Positions 47,930 through 59,101 of a stretch of DNA of 64,000 bases are shown here, one piece after another. The stretch spans positions 1 through 64,000 of the forward strand of contig NZ_SSOJ01000087.1 of the NCBI RefSeq assembly GCF_029871205.1. Reading direction: 5' to 3'. How positions within the stretch are numbered: position 1 is the stretch's first letter; every line of letters begins with the position of its first letter. The notes under the pieces are model-generated. The model worked only from the letters and a program-made list of their open reading frames with translations. It was not told the origin of the DNA and made no database searches. The translations under genes were made by a program, and so were the position numbers. This stretch comes from Pseudomonas sp. BN417. Its GTDB lineage: Bacteria > Pseudomonadota > Gammaproteobacteria > Pseudomonadales > Pseudomonadaceae.

Positions 47930-49075
47930 ATGATCATCTCCGCCTCCACCGACTACCGCGCCGCCGCCCAGCGCAAGCTGCCGCCCTTCCTGTTCCACTA
48001 CATCGACGGCGGCGCCTATGCCGAATACACCCTGCGCCGTAACGTCGAAGACCTGGCCGGTATCGCCTTGCGCCAGCGGGTGCTCAGGAACATGTCCGAG
48101 CTGAGCCTGGAAACCAGGCTGTTCGACGAGACCCTGTCCATGCCCGTGGCGCTGGCCCCAGTCGGCCTGACCGGCATGTACGCCCGCCGCGGTGAGGTGC
48201 AGGCGGCCAAGGCGGCGGCGGACAAGGGCATTCCCTTTACCCTGTCCACCGTCTCGGTCTGTCCGATCGAGGAAGTGGCGCCGGCGATCGATCGGCCCAT
48301 GTGGTTCCAGCTCTATGTGCTGAAGGACCGCGGCTTCATGAAGAACGCCCTGGAACGGGCCAAGGCCGCGGGCGTGACCACCCTGGTCTTCACCGTCGAC
48401 ATGCCGGTACCCGGCGCCCGCTACCGTGACGCCCACTCCGGCATGAGCGGCCCCAACGCGCCGCTGCGCCGCATGCTGCAGGCGATGACCCATCCCTCCT
48501 GGGCCTGGGACGTGGGCCTGCTGGGCAAACCCCACGACCTCGGCAACATCTCCACCTACCGCGGCAACCCCACGGGCTTGGCCGACTACATCGGCTGGCT
48601 GGGCGCCAACTTCGACCCGTCGATTTCCTGGAAGGACCTGGAGTGGATCCGTGACTTCTGGGAAGGTCCCATGGTGATCAAGGGCATCCTCGACCCTGAA
48701 GATGCCAGGGACGCGGTGAAATTCGGCGCCGACGGCATAGTCGTCTCCAACCACGGCGGCCGCCAGCTCGACGGCGTGCTCTCCAGCGCCCGCGCCCTGC
48801 CGGCCATCGCCGATGCGGTGAAGGGTGACCTTGCGATCCTCGCCGACTCCGGCATCCGCACCGGCCTGGACGTGGTGCGCATGCTCGCACTCGGCGCCGA
48901 CACCGTGATGCTCGGCCGCGCCTTCGTCTATGCCCTGGCCGCCGCCGGTGGCGCCGGTGTGAGCAACCTGCTGGACTTGATCGAGAAGGAAATGCGCGTG
49001 GCCATGGTGCTCACCGGCGCCAAGTCGATCAGCGAGATCAGCGCCGACTCGCTGGTACGCGAACTCGGTCGCTGA
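47930..49075 (+). CDS. lldD: FMN-dependent L-lactate dehydrogenase
   Basis: 381 residues. Membrane-associated flavoenzyme oxidising L-lactate to pyruvate and passing electrons to quinones. [32 protein letters not shown], the FMN-binding [14 protein letters not shown], and the catalytic [11 protein letters not shown] block are all present, with phosphate-binding [19 protein letters not shown]. Second gene of the operon. Confidence 0.97.
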   Translation: MIISASTDYRAAAQRKLPPFLFHYIDGGAYAEYTLRRNVEDLAGIALRQRVLRNMSELSLETRLFDETLSMPVALAPVGLTGMYARRGEVQAAKAAADKGIPFTLSTVSVCPIEEVAPAIDRPMWFQLYVLKDRGFMKNALERAKAAGVTTLVFTVDMPVPGARYRDAHSGMSGPNAPLRRMLQAMTHPSWAWDVGLLGKPHDLGNISTYRGNPTGLADYIGWLGANFDPSISWKDLEWIRDFWEGPMVIKGILDPEDARDAVKFGADGIVVSNHGGRQLDGVLSSARALPAIADAVKGDLAILADSGIRTGLDVVRMLALGADTVMLGRAFVYALAAAGGAGVSNLLDLIEKEMRVAMVLTGAKSISEISADSLVRELGR

Positions 49076-49129
49076 GACGAACCACCCCGGCGGGCCATCC
49101 GCGGCCCGCGATAACAGACGGGACACCGT

Positions 49130-51943
<2,814 letters not shown>

Positions 51944-52091
51944 CCCACCGGCTGGGCCACCACTAGGCAAAAAAATCTGAACCCCTCTCTCGACAGGGCA
52001 GTCCACCCCCATAAGCCCGGCCAAAGGCCCTGGCTTAGCTGCCTCGGACGCAAAGGCCCGAGTGCCGAAGAAATCGAGAGGAGACACCCTC

Positions 52092-52370
52092 ATGAAATGT
52101 ACTGCCCTGTTGTTCACCGCCGCCCTGCTGGCCTCGCCCGTGTTCGCTGCCGACGACCTGTGCACGGTCAACCTGCAGAAACTCAACGATGCCTTGGCCA
52201 CCAACACCACCATCAGTGACCCGATCAAGCAGGAAGTCCAGGACCTGCGCATGAAAGCCGAACAGGCCCAGCAGGCTGGCGACACAGAAGGCTGCATCAA
52301 CGCCAGCTCCCTGGCCCTGCAGCGCCTGCAACAACCCGGTACCGAAGGCGGTAGCGGCGAATCCACCTGA
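52092..52370 (+). CDS. Small secreted protein, paralogue of 52535-52780
   Basis: 92 residues from the ATG at 52092 (MKCTALLFTAALLASPVFA). A signal peptide is followed by an acidic, helical mature part DDLCTVNLQKLNDALAT..., with two Cys (DLC and EGC) that could form a disulfide. The pattern C-x5-LxxLNDALxT...IKQEVQDLRMKAEQA...ALQRLQ parallels the neighbour at 52535. Gaps of 148 bases to lldE and 164 bases to the next gene contain no other gene. Function unknown. Confidence 0.75.
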   Translation: MKCTALLFTAALLASPVFAADDLCTVNLQKLNDALATNTTISDPIKQEVQDLRMKAEQAQQAGDTEGCINASSLALQRLQQPGTEGGSGEST

Positions 52371-52410
52371 TGCACCTCGCCCGCTGACCGCCCAATCCCG
52401 GGGAAGGACC

Positions 52411-52433
52411 TGTGGGAGCGAATTGATTCGCGA
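52411..52433. repeat. Single REP unit
   Basis: TGTGGGAGCGAATTGATTCG followed by CGA, matching the REP copy at 1624-1646 at all but one base (ATTG versus ATTC). It lies between the two small secreted-protein genes. Confidence 0.7.
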
Positions 52434-52534
52434 CGGGCCGCGACGTGGCCCCGTTCCCCGGGTCCCGTCCAATCCGGCACTAGGCTGGAGCTCTCCTATA
52501 CTGCTCAGCGGTCAATCCGAAAAGGAGGTCTCAC

Positions 52535-52780
52535 ATGCGCCGAATTGCCGTTTTCCTAGCCGCCGCCCTGCTCAGTGCTCCGCTTCTCGCCTCGCACTGT
52601 CCAGCGGACATGGCGAAGATCGACGAAATCCTGAAGACCGATCCGCCCGCCGACCCCGCCGTACTCGAGCAGGTGAAGAAACTCCGCGCCGAAGGCGAGG
52701 AGCTTCACAATTCGGGTAACCATGCCGAGTCCGAGAAAGTGCTGGGCGAAGCCCTGGGCCTGCTGCAGTCCAGCGAGTAG
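52535..52780 (+). CDS. Small secreted protein, second copy
   Basis: 81 residues, AAAGGAGG ribosome-binding site. Signal peptide MRRIAVFLAAALLSAPLLA, mature SHCPADMAKIDEILKTDPPADPAVLEQVKKLRAEGEELHNSGNHAESEKVLGEAL pattern with one Cys. The helical-pair layout resembles a single TPR-like unit. It is convergent with the hybrid kinase gene, 14 bases apart. Function unknown; a role with the kinase is only suggested by position. Confidence 0.75.
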   Translation: MRRIAVFLAAALLSAPLLASHCPADMAKIDEILKTDPPADPAVLEQVKKLRAEGEELHNSGNHAESEKVLGEALGLLQSSE

Positions 52781-52794
52781 GTCCCTGGGCCTGG

Positions 52795-55713
52795 TCAGGC
52801 CTCCTGGCCGAGCAGTGAGAGTGCCATCCGGCGGACCTGCTTGAGGTCCACCGGTTTGCTCAGGCAAGCGTCGGCCCCGCGCCGACGCGCCTCGGCCAGG
52901 AGTTTTTCGTCCACCGCGGCGCTCACTACCAGCACTGGCATCATCGCCAGGCGCGGGCTGGAGCGCACGAAATCGAGTACATCCAGGCCGTCGCCGTCGG
53001 GCAGGTCAAGATCCAGCAACAGCAGCGCGGGGGTGATGTCCGCCAGCAGTCCCAGCGCCTTCCCCACCGACCCCGCACCCCGCACCTCGGCCATCTCGCG
53101 CAGGCCTTCCTGGAGGACCTTCAGGCAGGCTGGGTGATCCTCCACGCAGAGCACCTTGGGCAGTGCCGGCGGCTCCTCCGTCTCGGGTTTGACCGGTTTG
53201 GGCGGCTCGAAGTCCTCGGACGCGGTCACGCTGGGCAAGTCGATCCAGAAGCGGCTGCCGATATCCGGCGCACTGCTGAAGCCCATCTCGCCGCCCATCA
53301 GTTCCGCTAGCTCGCGGCATAGCACCAGGCCGATACCGGTGCCGGGAATGGTGGAATTCTCCCGGCCCAGGCGCTGGAACGGCTGGAACAGCATGGCCTG
53401 CTGCTCCCGACTGAGCCCCGGCCCGCTATCGGCCACCCAGAGCCGCACCGCGGCAGGCCGCACCTCGTAACCCATGCTGACCATGCCTTGCGGACTGTTG
53501 TACTTCACCGCGTTGGACAGGAGGTTCAGCACCACCTGGCGCAGGCGTCGGGCGTCGGCCATCACCAGCAACGGCGGCGCCGGTGGCGGCATCTGCTGCA
53601 GCTGCAATTGGCGCGCCTGCAGTTCCGGCTGGATCAGTTCACCGCAGCTGGCCAGCAGCGGCCCGATATCCACAGGCTTGAGCTGCAGCTTCTGACGGCG
53701 GTTCTCGATGCTCGACAGGTCGAGGATGTCGTCCACCAGCGAGGTAAGGTGACGGCTGGCGTTGACGATCTCCTGGGCGTAATCGCCCTCCACCTTGCGC
53801 TCTTCCTGCCCTTCCGCCTCCAGGGCGATCAGCTGGGCGAAGCCGTTGATCGCGTTGAGCGGCGTGCGCAGTTCGTGGCTCATGCTGGAAAGGAAGCGGC
53901 TCTTGGCCTGGCTCGCTGCCTGGGCCTCACGGCTGGCGACGCGCAGCTCTTCTTCCACCTGCTTGAGCCGGGTGATATCCACATGGGTACCGGCCACCCG
54001 CAGGGCACGGCCGTCGGAGTCGCGCTCCAGCACCTTGCCGCGGCTGAGCAGCCAGGCGTAACGACCTTCGACATCGGCGAAGCGATACTCGGCGTCGAAA
54101 TTGTCCTGGTCGCTGACGGAGAACAGCATGCGCAGGCGGCGCACCCGCTCTACGTCGTCCGGGTGCACGCGCTCGACGAATTCGGAGAAGGTGATGTTGT
54201 CGCTGCGCAGTCCGAAGCGTTTGACGAAGCGCCCGCTCATCTTGATCGACAGGGTGATGGCATCGACTTCCCAGAGGCTTTCCGTGGTGCTTTCCAACAC
54301 CAGGTCGAGATTGCGCCGGGCTTCCAGTCGCTCTTCCTCGCTGGCCTGCAATTGCGCGCCGCTGAGCTGCACCGCCTCGGCCAAGGCCTGGAGTTCGGCG
54401 ATGCGGCTGCTCGGTGCCGGCGGGCGGAAGTCGCCCTGGCCGATGCGCTTCATCATGCCCATGATGCCGGCCATGGGCGTGGCCAGCTCGCCGCTGAGAC
54501 GCCGCGAGCGGGACCACATCCAGGCGAAGAACAGTGCATAGAAGAAGCCCAGGCCAGCGATCAGCAGATAACCGATCTGCTGGTAGCGCGAGGCGAGGCG
54601 GTTGGTTTCCTTGAAGATATTGGCCTCGTCCACCACCATCATCAGCCGCCACCCGGTCTGCGGGATCTCGCTCCAGGCCACCAGCTGCTTGCGCCCGCCG
54701 AGCTCCACTTCCTGCACATTGCCTTTGCCCGCGGCCATGGCCTCCAGCAGCGGCTGCATCTCGCGGTGGCGGGCCAGGTTGAAGTCCTCGGGCTTGAGCA
54801 CCTCGCGGCGCACCGCCTCGTCGTAGGAGAAGCGCGTCAGCTCGCGCAGGCCGAAATCACGTTCCCCCGCCTCCGGCAGCGCCATGATGCTGTGGTCGCG
54901 GCTCACCAGCATGGCGTAGCCCTGCCAGGGCACCTTGAGGCTGCCGATCTCGCCCAGCATCTGCCCCACGGTGATATCCAGGCCCACCACCCCTTCGAGG
55001 AAGTCACCACGATAGACCGGGGTGATGGCCGACATCATCCAGCCGAGGCCGGCCGGGTCCAGGTAGACATCGGTCCACATCGTCTTGCGCTGCGGATTGT
55101 GCTTGGCGTCGGCGAGGTAATAGAAGTTGTAGTTGGGTATCACCATGTCATGGGGATACTGCTCGGGCGTCATGAAAAACGGGAAGATGCGGTTGTAGCT
55201 GTCCCAGCTGTTGAAGTAGACCGCCGCCACCAGCGGGTTGGATTCGCGTATGGAGCGCATCAGCGGGTCGACCTGGGACAGGCGCAGGGCCTTCTCGTGG
55301 TCCTGGCGCTCCAGCGGCGTGCTGCTGGCATAGAAAGACGCGGCGCGGCCGTCGTCGCTGCGGGTGTAGTAGACACCGTCGGAACTCAGCACATGGCGTT
55401 GACGCTCAAGCTCATCGGGCTTGAAGGTCCGGTCCTGCAGCGCCCGGCCCACCGCGTCGCGGAACAGCCGCGTAGGCACTTCAATGCCCTGCAGGCGCAT
55501 GTCGATCACTTTGCCCTCGCGAAGCACGGCACTGCTCAGATCCTCCAGCGCGCTTTGCTGCAGGTAATCGACCTGGGCATCGCGGATCGCGCTGTTAGTG
55601 AGCAGATAAGCCGTGATCAGCACCGATTCGACCAGAATCAGCGGTATCAGGGCACTCTGTACGAAGGCACGCCAGATCCACTGGCGCAAGGGAGTTCGGG
55701 CGGAACGCGGCAT
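52795..55713 (-). CDS. Hybrid sensor histidine kinase with Cache, PAS, HisKA, HATPase and receiver domains
   Basis: 972 residues. TM1 at about residues 15-38 and TM2 near 375-395 bracket a periplasmic double-Cache-type sensor. A HAMP-like linker and PAS domain (about 465-590, ending RVAGTHVDITRLKQVEEEL) precede HisKA with His613 in SMSHELRTPLN, HATPase with VVLNLLSNAVKYN, VADSGPGLSREQQ and GTGIGLVLCREL, and a receiver domain with Asp901 in LLLLDLDLPDGDGL. No partner regulator lies beside it in the window. Cache domains usually bind small metabolites such as amino acids or carboxylates. The ligand here is unknown. Confidence 0.93.
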   Translation of the reverse strand: MPRSARTPLRQWIWRAFVQSALIPLILVESVLITAYLLTNSAIRDAQVDYLQQSALEDLSSAVLREGKVIDMRLQGIEVPTRLFRDAVGRALQDRTFKPDELERQRHVLSSDGVYYTRSDDGRAASFYASSTPLERQDHEKALRLSQVDPLMRSIRESNPLVAAVYFNSWDSYNRIFPFFMTPEQYPHDMVIPNYNFYYLADAKHNPQRKTMWTDVYLDPAGLGWMMSAITPVYRGDFLEGVVGLDITVGQMLGEIGSLKVPWQGYAMLVSRDHSIMALPEAGERDFGLRELTRFSYDEAVRREVLKPEDFNLARHREMQPLLEAMAAGKGNVQEVELGGRKQLVAWSEIPQTGWRLMMVVDEANIFKETNRLASRYQQIGYLLIAGLGFFYALFFAWMWSRSRRLSGELATPMAGIMGMMKRIGQGDFRPPAPSSRIAELQALAEAVQLSGAQLQASEEERLEARRNLDLVLESTTESLWEVDAITLSIKMSGRFVKRFGLRSDNITFSEFVERVHPDDVERVRRLRMLFSVSDQDNFDAEYRFADVEGRYAWLLSRGKVLERDSDGRALRVAGTHVDITRLKQVEEELRVASREAQAASQAKSRFLSSMSHELRTPLNAINGFAQLIALEAEGQEERKVEGDYAQEIVNASRHLTSLVDDILDLSSIENRRQKLQLKPVDIGPLLASCGELIQPELQARQLQLQQMPPPAPPLLVMADARRLRQVVLNLLSNAVKYNSPQGMVSMGYEVRPAAVRLWVADSGPGLSREQQAMLFQPFQRLGRENSTIPGTGIGLVLCRELAELMGGEMGFSSAPDIGSRFWIDLPSVTASEDFEPPKPVKPETEEPPALPKVLCVEDHPACLKVLQEGLREMAEVRGAGSVGKALGLLADITPALLLLDLDLPDGDGLDVLDFVRSSPRLAMMPVLVVSAAVDEKLLAEARRRGADACLSKPVDLKQVRRMALSLLGQEA

Positions 55714-55854
55714 GGCGACGTCTCAGCGCAAAGGTCTTCCTGACAATAGCCTGCAATCATATCGCAAGCACCCATGACGTTAGGTCAAAAGCGAGGTCGA
55801 CGCTGCCCCGTCTTATGCCGTAGACTAGACCCCGTTGTACACCCTGCAGTTCTT

Positions 55855-56229
55855 GGGGCCGATTAGGATTCGACGCCGGTAACAAAACTCTAGGGGCATG
55901 CCGAGCTGGTAGCAGACCTCGTAAATCAGCTGCTGCAAACTATTAGTTGCCAACGACGACAACTACGGGGCGGCCCTCGCGGCCTAACCCTTCTGGCGGC
56001 TTCGGCTGCCAGCAGTCATAAGGGGATGCCTGTAAACCCGAAATGACTGTCAGATAGAACAGGATCGCCGCCAAGTTCGCTGTAGACGTAACGGCTAAAA
56101 CTCATACAGCTCGCTCTGAGCACCCTGCCAGTCGGGCCGCAAAGAGCTAACTCAGTAGACTTGGCTAAGCATGTAGTCCCGAAAGCGGAGAGCTGGCGGA
56201 CGGGGGTTCAAATCCCCCCGGCTCCACCA
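55855..56229 (+). ncRNA. ssrA: Transfer-messenger RNA (tmRNA)
   Basis: 375 bases. The 5' GGGGCCG pairs with 3' CGGCTCC (one G-U) to make the tRNA-like acceptor, ending in an encoded CCA; the T-arm is GGGGTTCAAATCCCCC. GATTAGGATTCGACGCCGG is the universal tmRNA 5' block. The tag frame resumes at 55949 (GCC) and ends at TAA 55985-55987, encoding ANDDNYGAALAA. With SmpB (44557-45036) it frees stalled ribosomes. The 3' end doubles as an integration site for the element that follows. Confidence 0.97.
56200..56229. mobile_element. Left attachment site (attL) within the ssrA 3' end
   Basis: The integrase gene starts 176 bases from the tmRNA 3' end and points away from it, the standard arrangement for tmRNA-targeting elements. 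The crossover should lie in the T-arm/acceptor sequence, which the element's copy keeps intact. A second copy (attR) was not found up to base 64000, so the exact core cannot be set. Confidence 0.65.
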
Positions 56230-56253
56230 AACCCATGTTTCGAGATGATCCCA

Positions 56254-56401
56254 CATGTTCCCATGTGCACTCGAAACACCCTGCAAAGCCCGCCTCGTGC
56301 GGGCTTTCTTGTTTCCGCATGTTCCCACACGTCCCCCCCTATCGTTGTCCATCGTGTATCCCTGCGTGTATCCTCACCGATAAAGTGAACTGAAGGGATA
56401 C
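56254..56401. repeat. Short repeats between attL and the integrase gene
   Basis: CATGTTCCCA occurs at 56254-56263 and 56318-56327. CGTGTATCC occurs at 56353-56361 and 56365-56373, with an inverted GGGATAC at 56395-56401 beside the int start. GTTTCGAG (56237-56244) and CTCGAAAC (56270-56277) are inverted arms. These are candidates for integrase arm-type, excisionase or autoregulatory sites. Confidence 0.4.
56285..56309 (+). terminator. Terminator downstream of ssrA, on the element side
   Basis: AAAGCCCGC-CTCGT-GCGGGCTTT followed by CTT. It lies 56 bases past the tmRNA 3' end and beyond attL, so the element brings the terminator now used by ssrA. Confidence 0.8.
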
Positions 56402-56405
56402 AAGC

Positions 56406-57644
56406 ATGAAGCGCAGCGAGATCAAGCGTCGTCCTTTGGCTGATACGGTCCTCGCCAGCTTAGAGGCGGAGACCCAGGAATACAGGGAACTGGATGGCGA
56501 TGGCCTGTACTTCCGCGTGAAACCAGACGGCTCGAAGTCATGGCAACTGCGCTATAAGAAGGCCGACGGCAAATGGTCATGGCTAGGGCTGGGCGGCTAC
56601 GGCACGGGCGACCACCAGCTCACCGGGGAGCAAGCACGACGCAAAGCTCGTGAGCTACGCGACAGCACTGCGAAAGACGGCAACATTTTGGCCACCAAAC
56701 GCGCAAGGAAAGCTGCGGAGCTCGAAGCGGCCAATAACACCTTCGAGCATCTGGCTCGCGAGTGGTACGGAACCAAGCGCAAGACATGGACTGAGGGAAC
56801 AGCGGTTCGCACCATCGGTGCGCTTGAGAAACATGTGTTCCCAGTGTTTGGCAAGCGGCCCTATACCGGAATCCTCCCGATGGAGTGGATGGATTTCCTA
56901 AGGGGCATGGAGCAGACCGGCATCGTCGAGCAAACCAGCCGCGTACGTGGCATGTGTCGCGAGATATACGACCTTGCTCGGGTCACTGGTCGCGCCACCC
57001 ACAACCCGCTCGAAGGTCTCCACAAGTTTCTGCTGACCAAGCCGGTCGAAAATTTCGCCCATGTATCACTTGAAGAGCTACCTGCTCTGCTACGAGCCAT
57101 TCGCGCATACCCCCATGCGACTGACGTACGAATCGGCTTACAGCTGCTGGCGATGCTCGCCTGCCGTCCCTCCGAGTTGCGCGAGGCTCGCTGGGCAGAG
57201 CTCGACCTGGATGCTGGCCTCTGGTTAATTCCCGCCGAGCGTATGAAGCGCCGCCGAGAGCATCTGATTCCTCTCCCCTGCCAAGCTGTCGAGTTGCTGC
57301 GCGAGCTGCACAACATCACCGGCGATTTCTCGCTACTGTTCCCTGGCCGCAGCGATACCACCAAACCGCGAAGTAACACTGTGTTCCTGATGGCCCTCCG
57401 CCGTCTCGGCTACGAAGGCCGCCAGACCGGCCATGGGTTCCGCCACTTAGCAAGCACCATACTTAACGAAAATGGCTTCGATTCCCAACACGTAGAAGCC
57501 CAGCTCTCCCACGTTAAGGAAGGCGTGCGGGGCGTCTATGACAAGAGCATTTACCTCGCGCAGCGCCGAGAAATGATGCGGTGGTATGCCAACCACTTGG
57601 ACAAATTAGCAACTGGCAACGTGGTGCAAATCAAGCGCGCCTGA
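56406..57644 (+). CDS. int: P4-type tyrosine integrase
   Basis: 412 residues. N-terminal DUF4102-like arm-binding domain (LADTVLASLEAETQEYRELDGDGLYFRVKPDGSKSWQLRYK, shortened here in parts), a core-binding SAM-like domain (about 105-200), and a catalytic domain with the full set Arg254 (ACRPSELREARW), His343 and Arg346 (HGFRHLA), His369 (LSHVKEG) and nucleophile Tyr378 (GVYDKSIYL), ending with QRREMMRWYANHLD. Catalyses integration into, and with an accessory factor excision from, ssrA. Start ATG has AAGGGATA upstream. Confidence 0.95.
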   Translation: MKRSEIKRRPLADTVLASLEAETQEYRELDGDGLYFRVKPDGSKSWQLRYKKADGKWSWLGLGGYGTGDHQLTGEQARRKARELRDSTAKDGNILATKRARKAAELEAANNTFEHLAREWYGTKRKTWTEGTAVRTIGALEKHVFPVFGKRPYTGILPMEWMDFLRGMEQTGIVEQTSRVRGMCREIYDLARVTGRATHNPLEGLHKFLLTKPVENFAHVSLEELPALLRAIRAYPHATDVRIGLQLLAMLACRPSELREARWAELDLDAGLWLIPAERMKRRREHLIPLPCQAVELLRELHNITGDFSLLFPGRSDTTKPRSNTVFLMALRRLGYEGRQTGHGFRHLASTILNENGFDSQHVEAQLSHVKEGVRGVYDKSIYLAQRREMMRWYANHLDKLATGNVVQIKRA

Positions 57645-57726
57645 TCCCTTGTTTGTCCCTCAAGCGAGGTGTTCAGTTTTACCCCCCCAAGCGGATGCAA
57701 ATAATTTCTGTGCTCTCAGAATAGAA

Positions 57727-57745
57727 CTCCTTTGAGCCAAAGGAG
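57727..57745 (+). promoter_or_regulatory. Hairpin covering the alpA ribosome-binding site
   Basis: CTCCTTTG-AGC-CAAAGGAG: perfect 8-bp arms with a 3-base loop. The 3' arm contains AGGAG (57741-57745), the only Shine-Dalgarno candidate for alpA at 57756. In RNA it would hide the site; in DNA it could be an operator dyad. Confidence 0.55.
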
Positions 57746-57755
57746 CACACCCCAG

Positions 57756-57971
57756 ATGCATGCCAACGCACCGCTTCAAAAACTGTCCATTAAGGAAATC
57801 TGCGCTCTCGAAGGCCTCAGCCGCAGCGGACTCTACAAATTGATGAAGGCCGATCCAACCTTTCCGAAGCCGATCAAGAGCGGCCCCGCACGCGGTGCAC
57901 GAGTACGTTTCCTAGCAACGGAGATTGCAGCCTGGCAGGAGCAACATCGCGCGATGCAGGGGGCTTTATGA
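57756..57971 (+). CDS. AlpA-family regulator/excisionase
   Basis: 71 residues (MHANAPLQKLSIKEICALEGLSR...). Helix-turn-helix of the MerR/AlpA type: IKEICALEGLSRSGLYKLM, then DPTFPKPIKSGPARGARVRFLATEIAAWQEQH, the family signature. AlpA proteins activate integrase expression or act as excisionases in P4-like and ICE elements. Its stop is one base from the next start, so they are coupled. Confidence 0.9.
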   Translation: MHANAPLQKLSIKEICALEGLSRSGLYKLMKADPTFPKPIKSGPARGARVRFLATEIAAWQEQHRAMQGAL

Positions 57972-57972
57972 A

Positions 57973-58566
57973 ATGAAGGGCAGTAACTCGACTGACTTCT
58001 GGTGGACAAAGATTTTCCGCTGCGTCATCGACAGCGGTGATCTTGCAGCAATGTCTGGGAATGCAGTGAAGGTCTACGTCTCACTGAAATCCCGTGCACA
58101 CGCTCAAACTGGATGCATCAAATGCAGCGCCAGCCAACTGGCTAGGGATGGAGGAATGTCGGAGAAGTCTGCGCGACGAGCGCTGGGAGAACTCGTTGAA
58201 ATGGGGTATCTACAGAGTATCCAGCGCCCCGGCAGAACGTCGGAGCTGCACCTAATAGAGCAATTTACGCTCCGCGACGGCGATGAAAACCTAGGACGTG
58301 CGCGCTTCAAGTTCATCCCGGCTAGCGTCGATCAAAGAATAAGCGAAATGAAGGCCATGCTAGCCTCAGGGCGCCCGCTGGACGGCCTGACAACTATTAG
58401 CATCGAACATAATCTCAGTATTAGTGCTCATACCGTGAACATCGCCGTTATCCAGGACAGCGGCGATCTCCAGGTGCTGGACCACGTCGTAAAAAACCCG
58501 AGATTTTCCAAACTGCAAAAGCACCTAAATCGCATACAGAGCGATTGGGACCAGGATGAGCCCTGA
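57973..58566 (+). CDS. Winged-helix protein, possible replication or partition factor of the element
   Basis: 197 residues, start ATG at 57973 with AGGGGG upstream. Residues about 25-95 form a winged helix (SGNAVKVYVSLKSRAHAQTG, ASQLARDGGMSEKSARRALGELVEMGYLQSI) similar in layout to replication-initiator and MarR-like domains. The remainder is not recognised. Directly downstream is the array of GGTC-N6-GACC dyads, which this protein or AlpA could bind. Called a replication factor only by inference. Confidence 0.7.
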   Translation: MKGSNSTDFWWTKIFRCVIDSGDLAAMSGNAVKVYVSLKSRAHAQTGCIKCSASQLARDGGMSEKSARRALGELVEMGYLQSIQRPGRTSELHLIEQFTLRDGDENLGRARFKFIPASVDQRISEMKAMLASGRPLDGLTTISIEHNLSISAHTVNIAVIQDSGDLQVLDHVVKNPRFSKLQKHLNRIQSDWDQDEP

Positions 58567-58567
58567 G

Positions 58568-58714
58568 ATATCCACAGCGTGGTCGCCCATGACCGTGGTC
58601 CGCCCTGACCACGGTCACGCGGGGGTAGGCTGACTGGTCGCCGGTGACCGGACATACAAGCCCCCCCTGGTCACATGTGACCTACGTAATAAGAACAAGA
58701 AAATAAAAATAGAT
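58568..58714. other. Origin-like region: DnaA-type box, four GGTC-N6-GACC dyads, AT-rich tract
   Basis: ATATCCACA (58568-58576) differs from the DnaA box TTATCCACA at one base. Four 14-bp GGTC-N6-GACC sites follow at 58581-58594, 58597-58610, 58636-58649 and 58669-58682; the last, GGTCACATGTGACC, is a perfect palindrome. Then comes an A/T tract from about 58685 to 58714. This is the usual arrangement of iteron origins, but no Rep protein is proven; an operator cluster is the alternative. Confidence 0.5.
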
Positions 58715-59077
58715 TTGGACTCCAGCTTCCCCCCTCAGTATTCCTTGCCCACCCTAGCCGAGCAGATTGCAGCCATGGACGCCAAGACCGCCGCCTACCT
58801 CGCCACCCTGCCGCCCGATCTGGCCGCACTGATTCGTCCGCTCAAGGTCGGCGGGCATCTGGCCGACGCCCTGCGCCGCATGGAACAGGCCGATTACCAC
58901 CCCACCTTTGACCTAGCCAACGCGCGCGCCGGCGCCTTTCTCTTCGCAGCCCTGACCTATGGCGACCTAGCCCAGTTCGACTATCTCGCCTTGGAAGTCT
59001 ATCGGTTCGATATGGGTCAAGCGCGTCGTGACTTTCTGAACGAGCAGGCCCAAGCGTACCGCCCTGATCCCGCGTGA
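58715..59077 (+). CDS. Unknown protein of the element
   Basis: Up to 120 residues if TTG at 58715 is the start, or 100 from the ATG at 58775; neither has a good ribosome-binding site. The sequence is acidic/helical (SLPTLAEQIAAMDAKTAAYLATLPPDLAALIRP, then GAFLFAALTYGDLAQFDYLALEVYRFDMGQARRDFL). GC is high, like the chromosome. No family recognised. Confidence 0.55.
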   Translation: MDSSFPPQYSLPTLAEQIAAMDAKTAAYLATLPPDLAALIRPLKVGGHLADALRRMEQADYHPTFDLANARAGAFLFAALTYGDLAQFDYLALEVYRFDMGQARRDFLNEQAQAYRPDPA

Positions 59078-59101
59078 CCTTCGCTGCCTAGTGCTGAAAC
59101 C

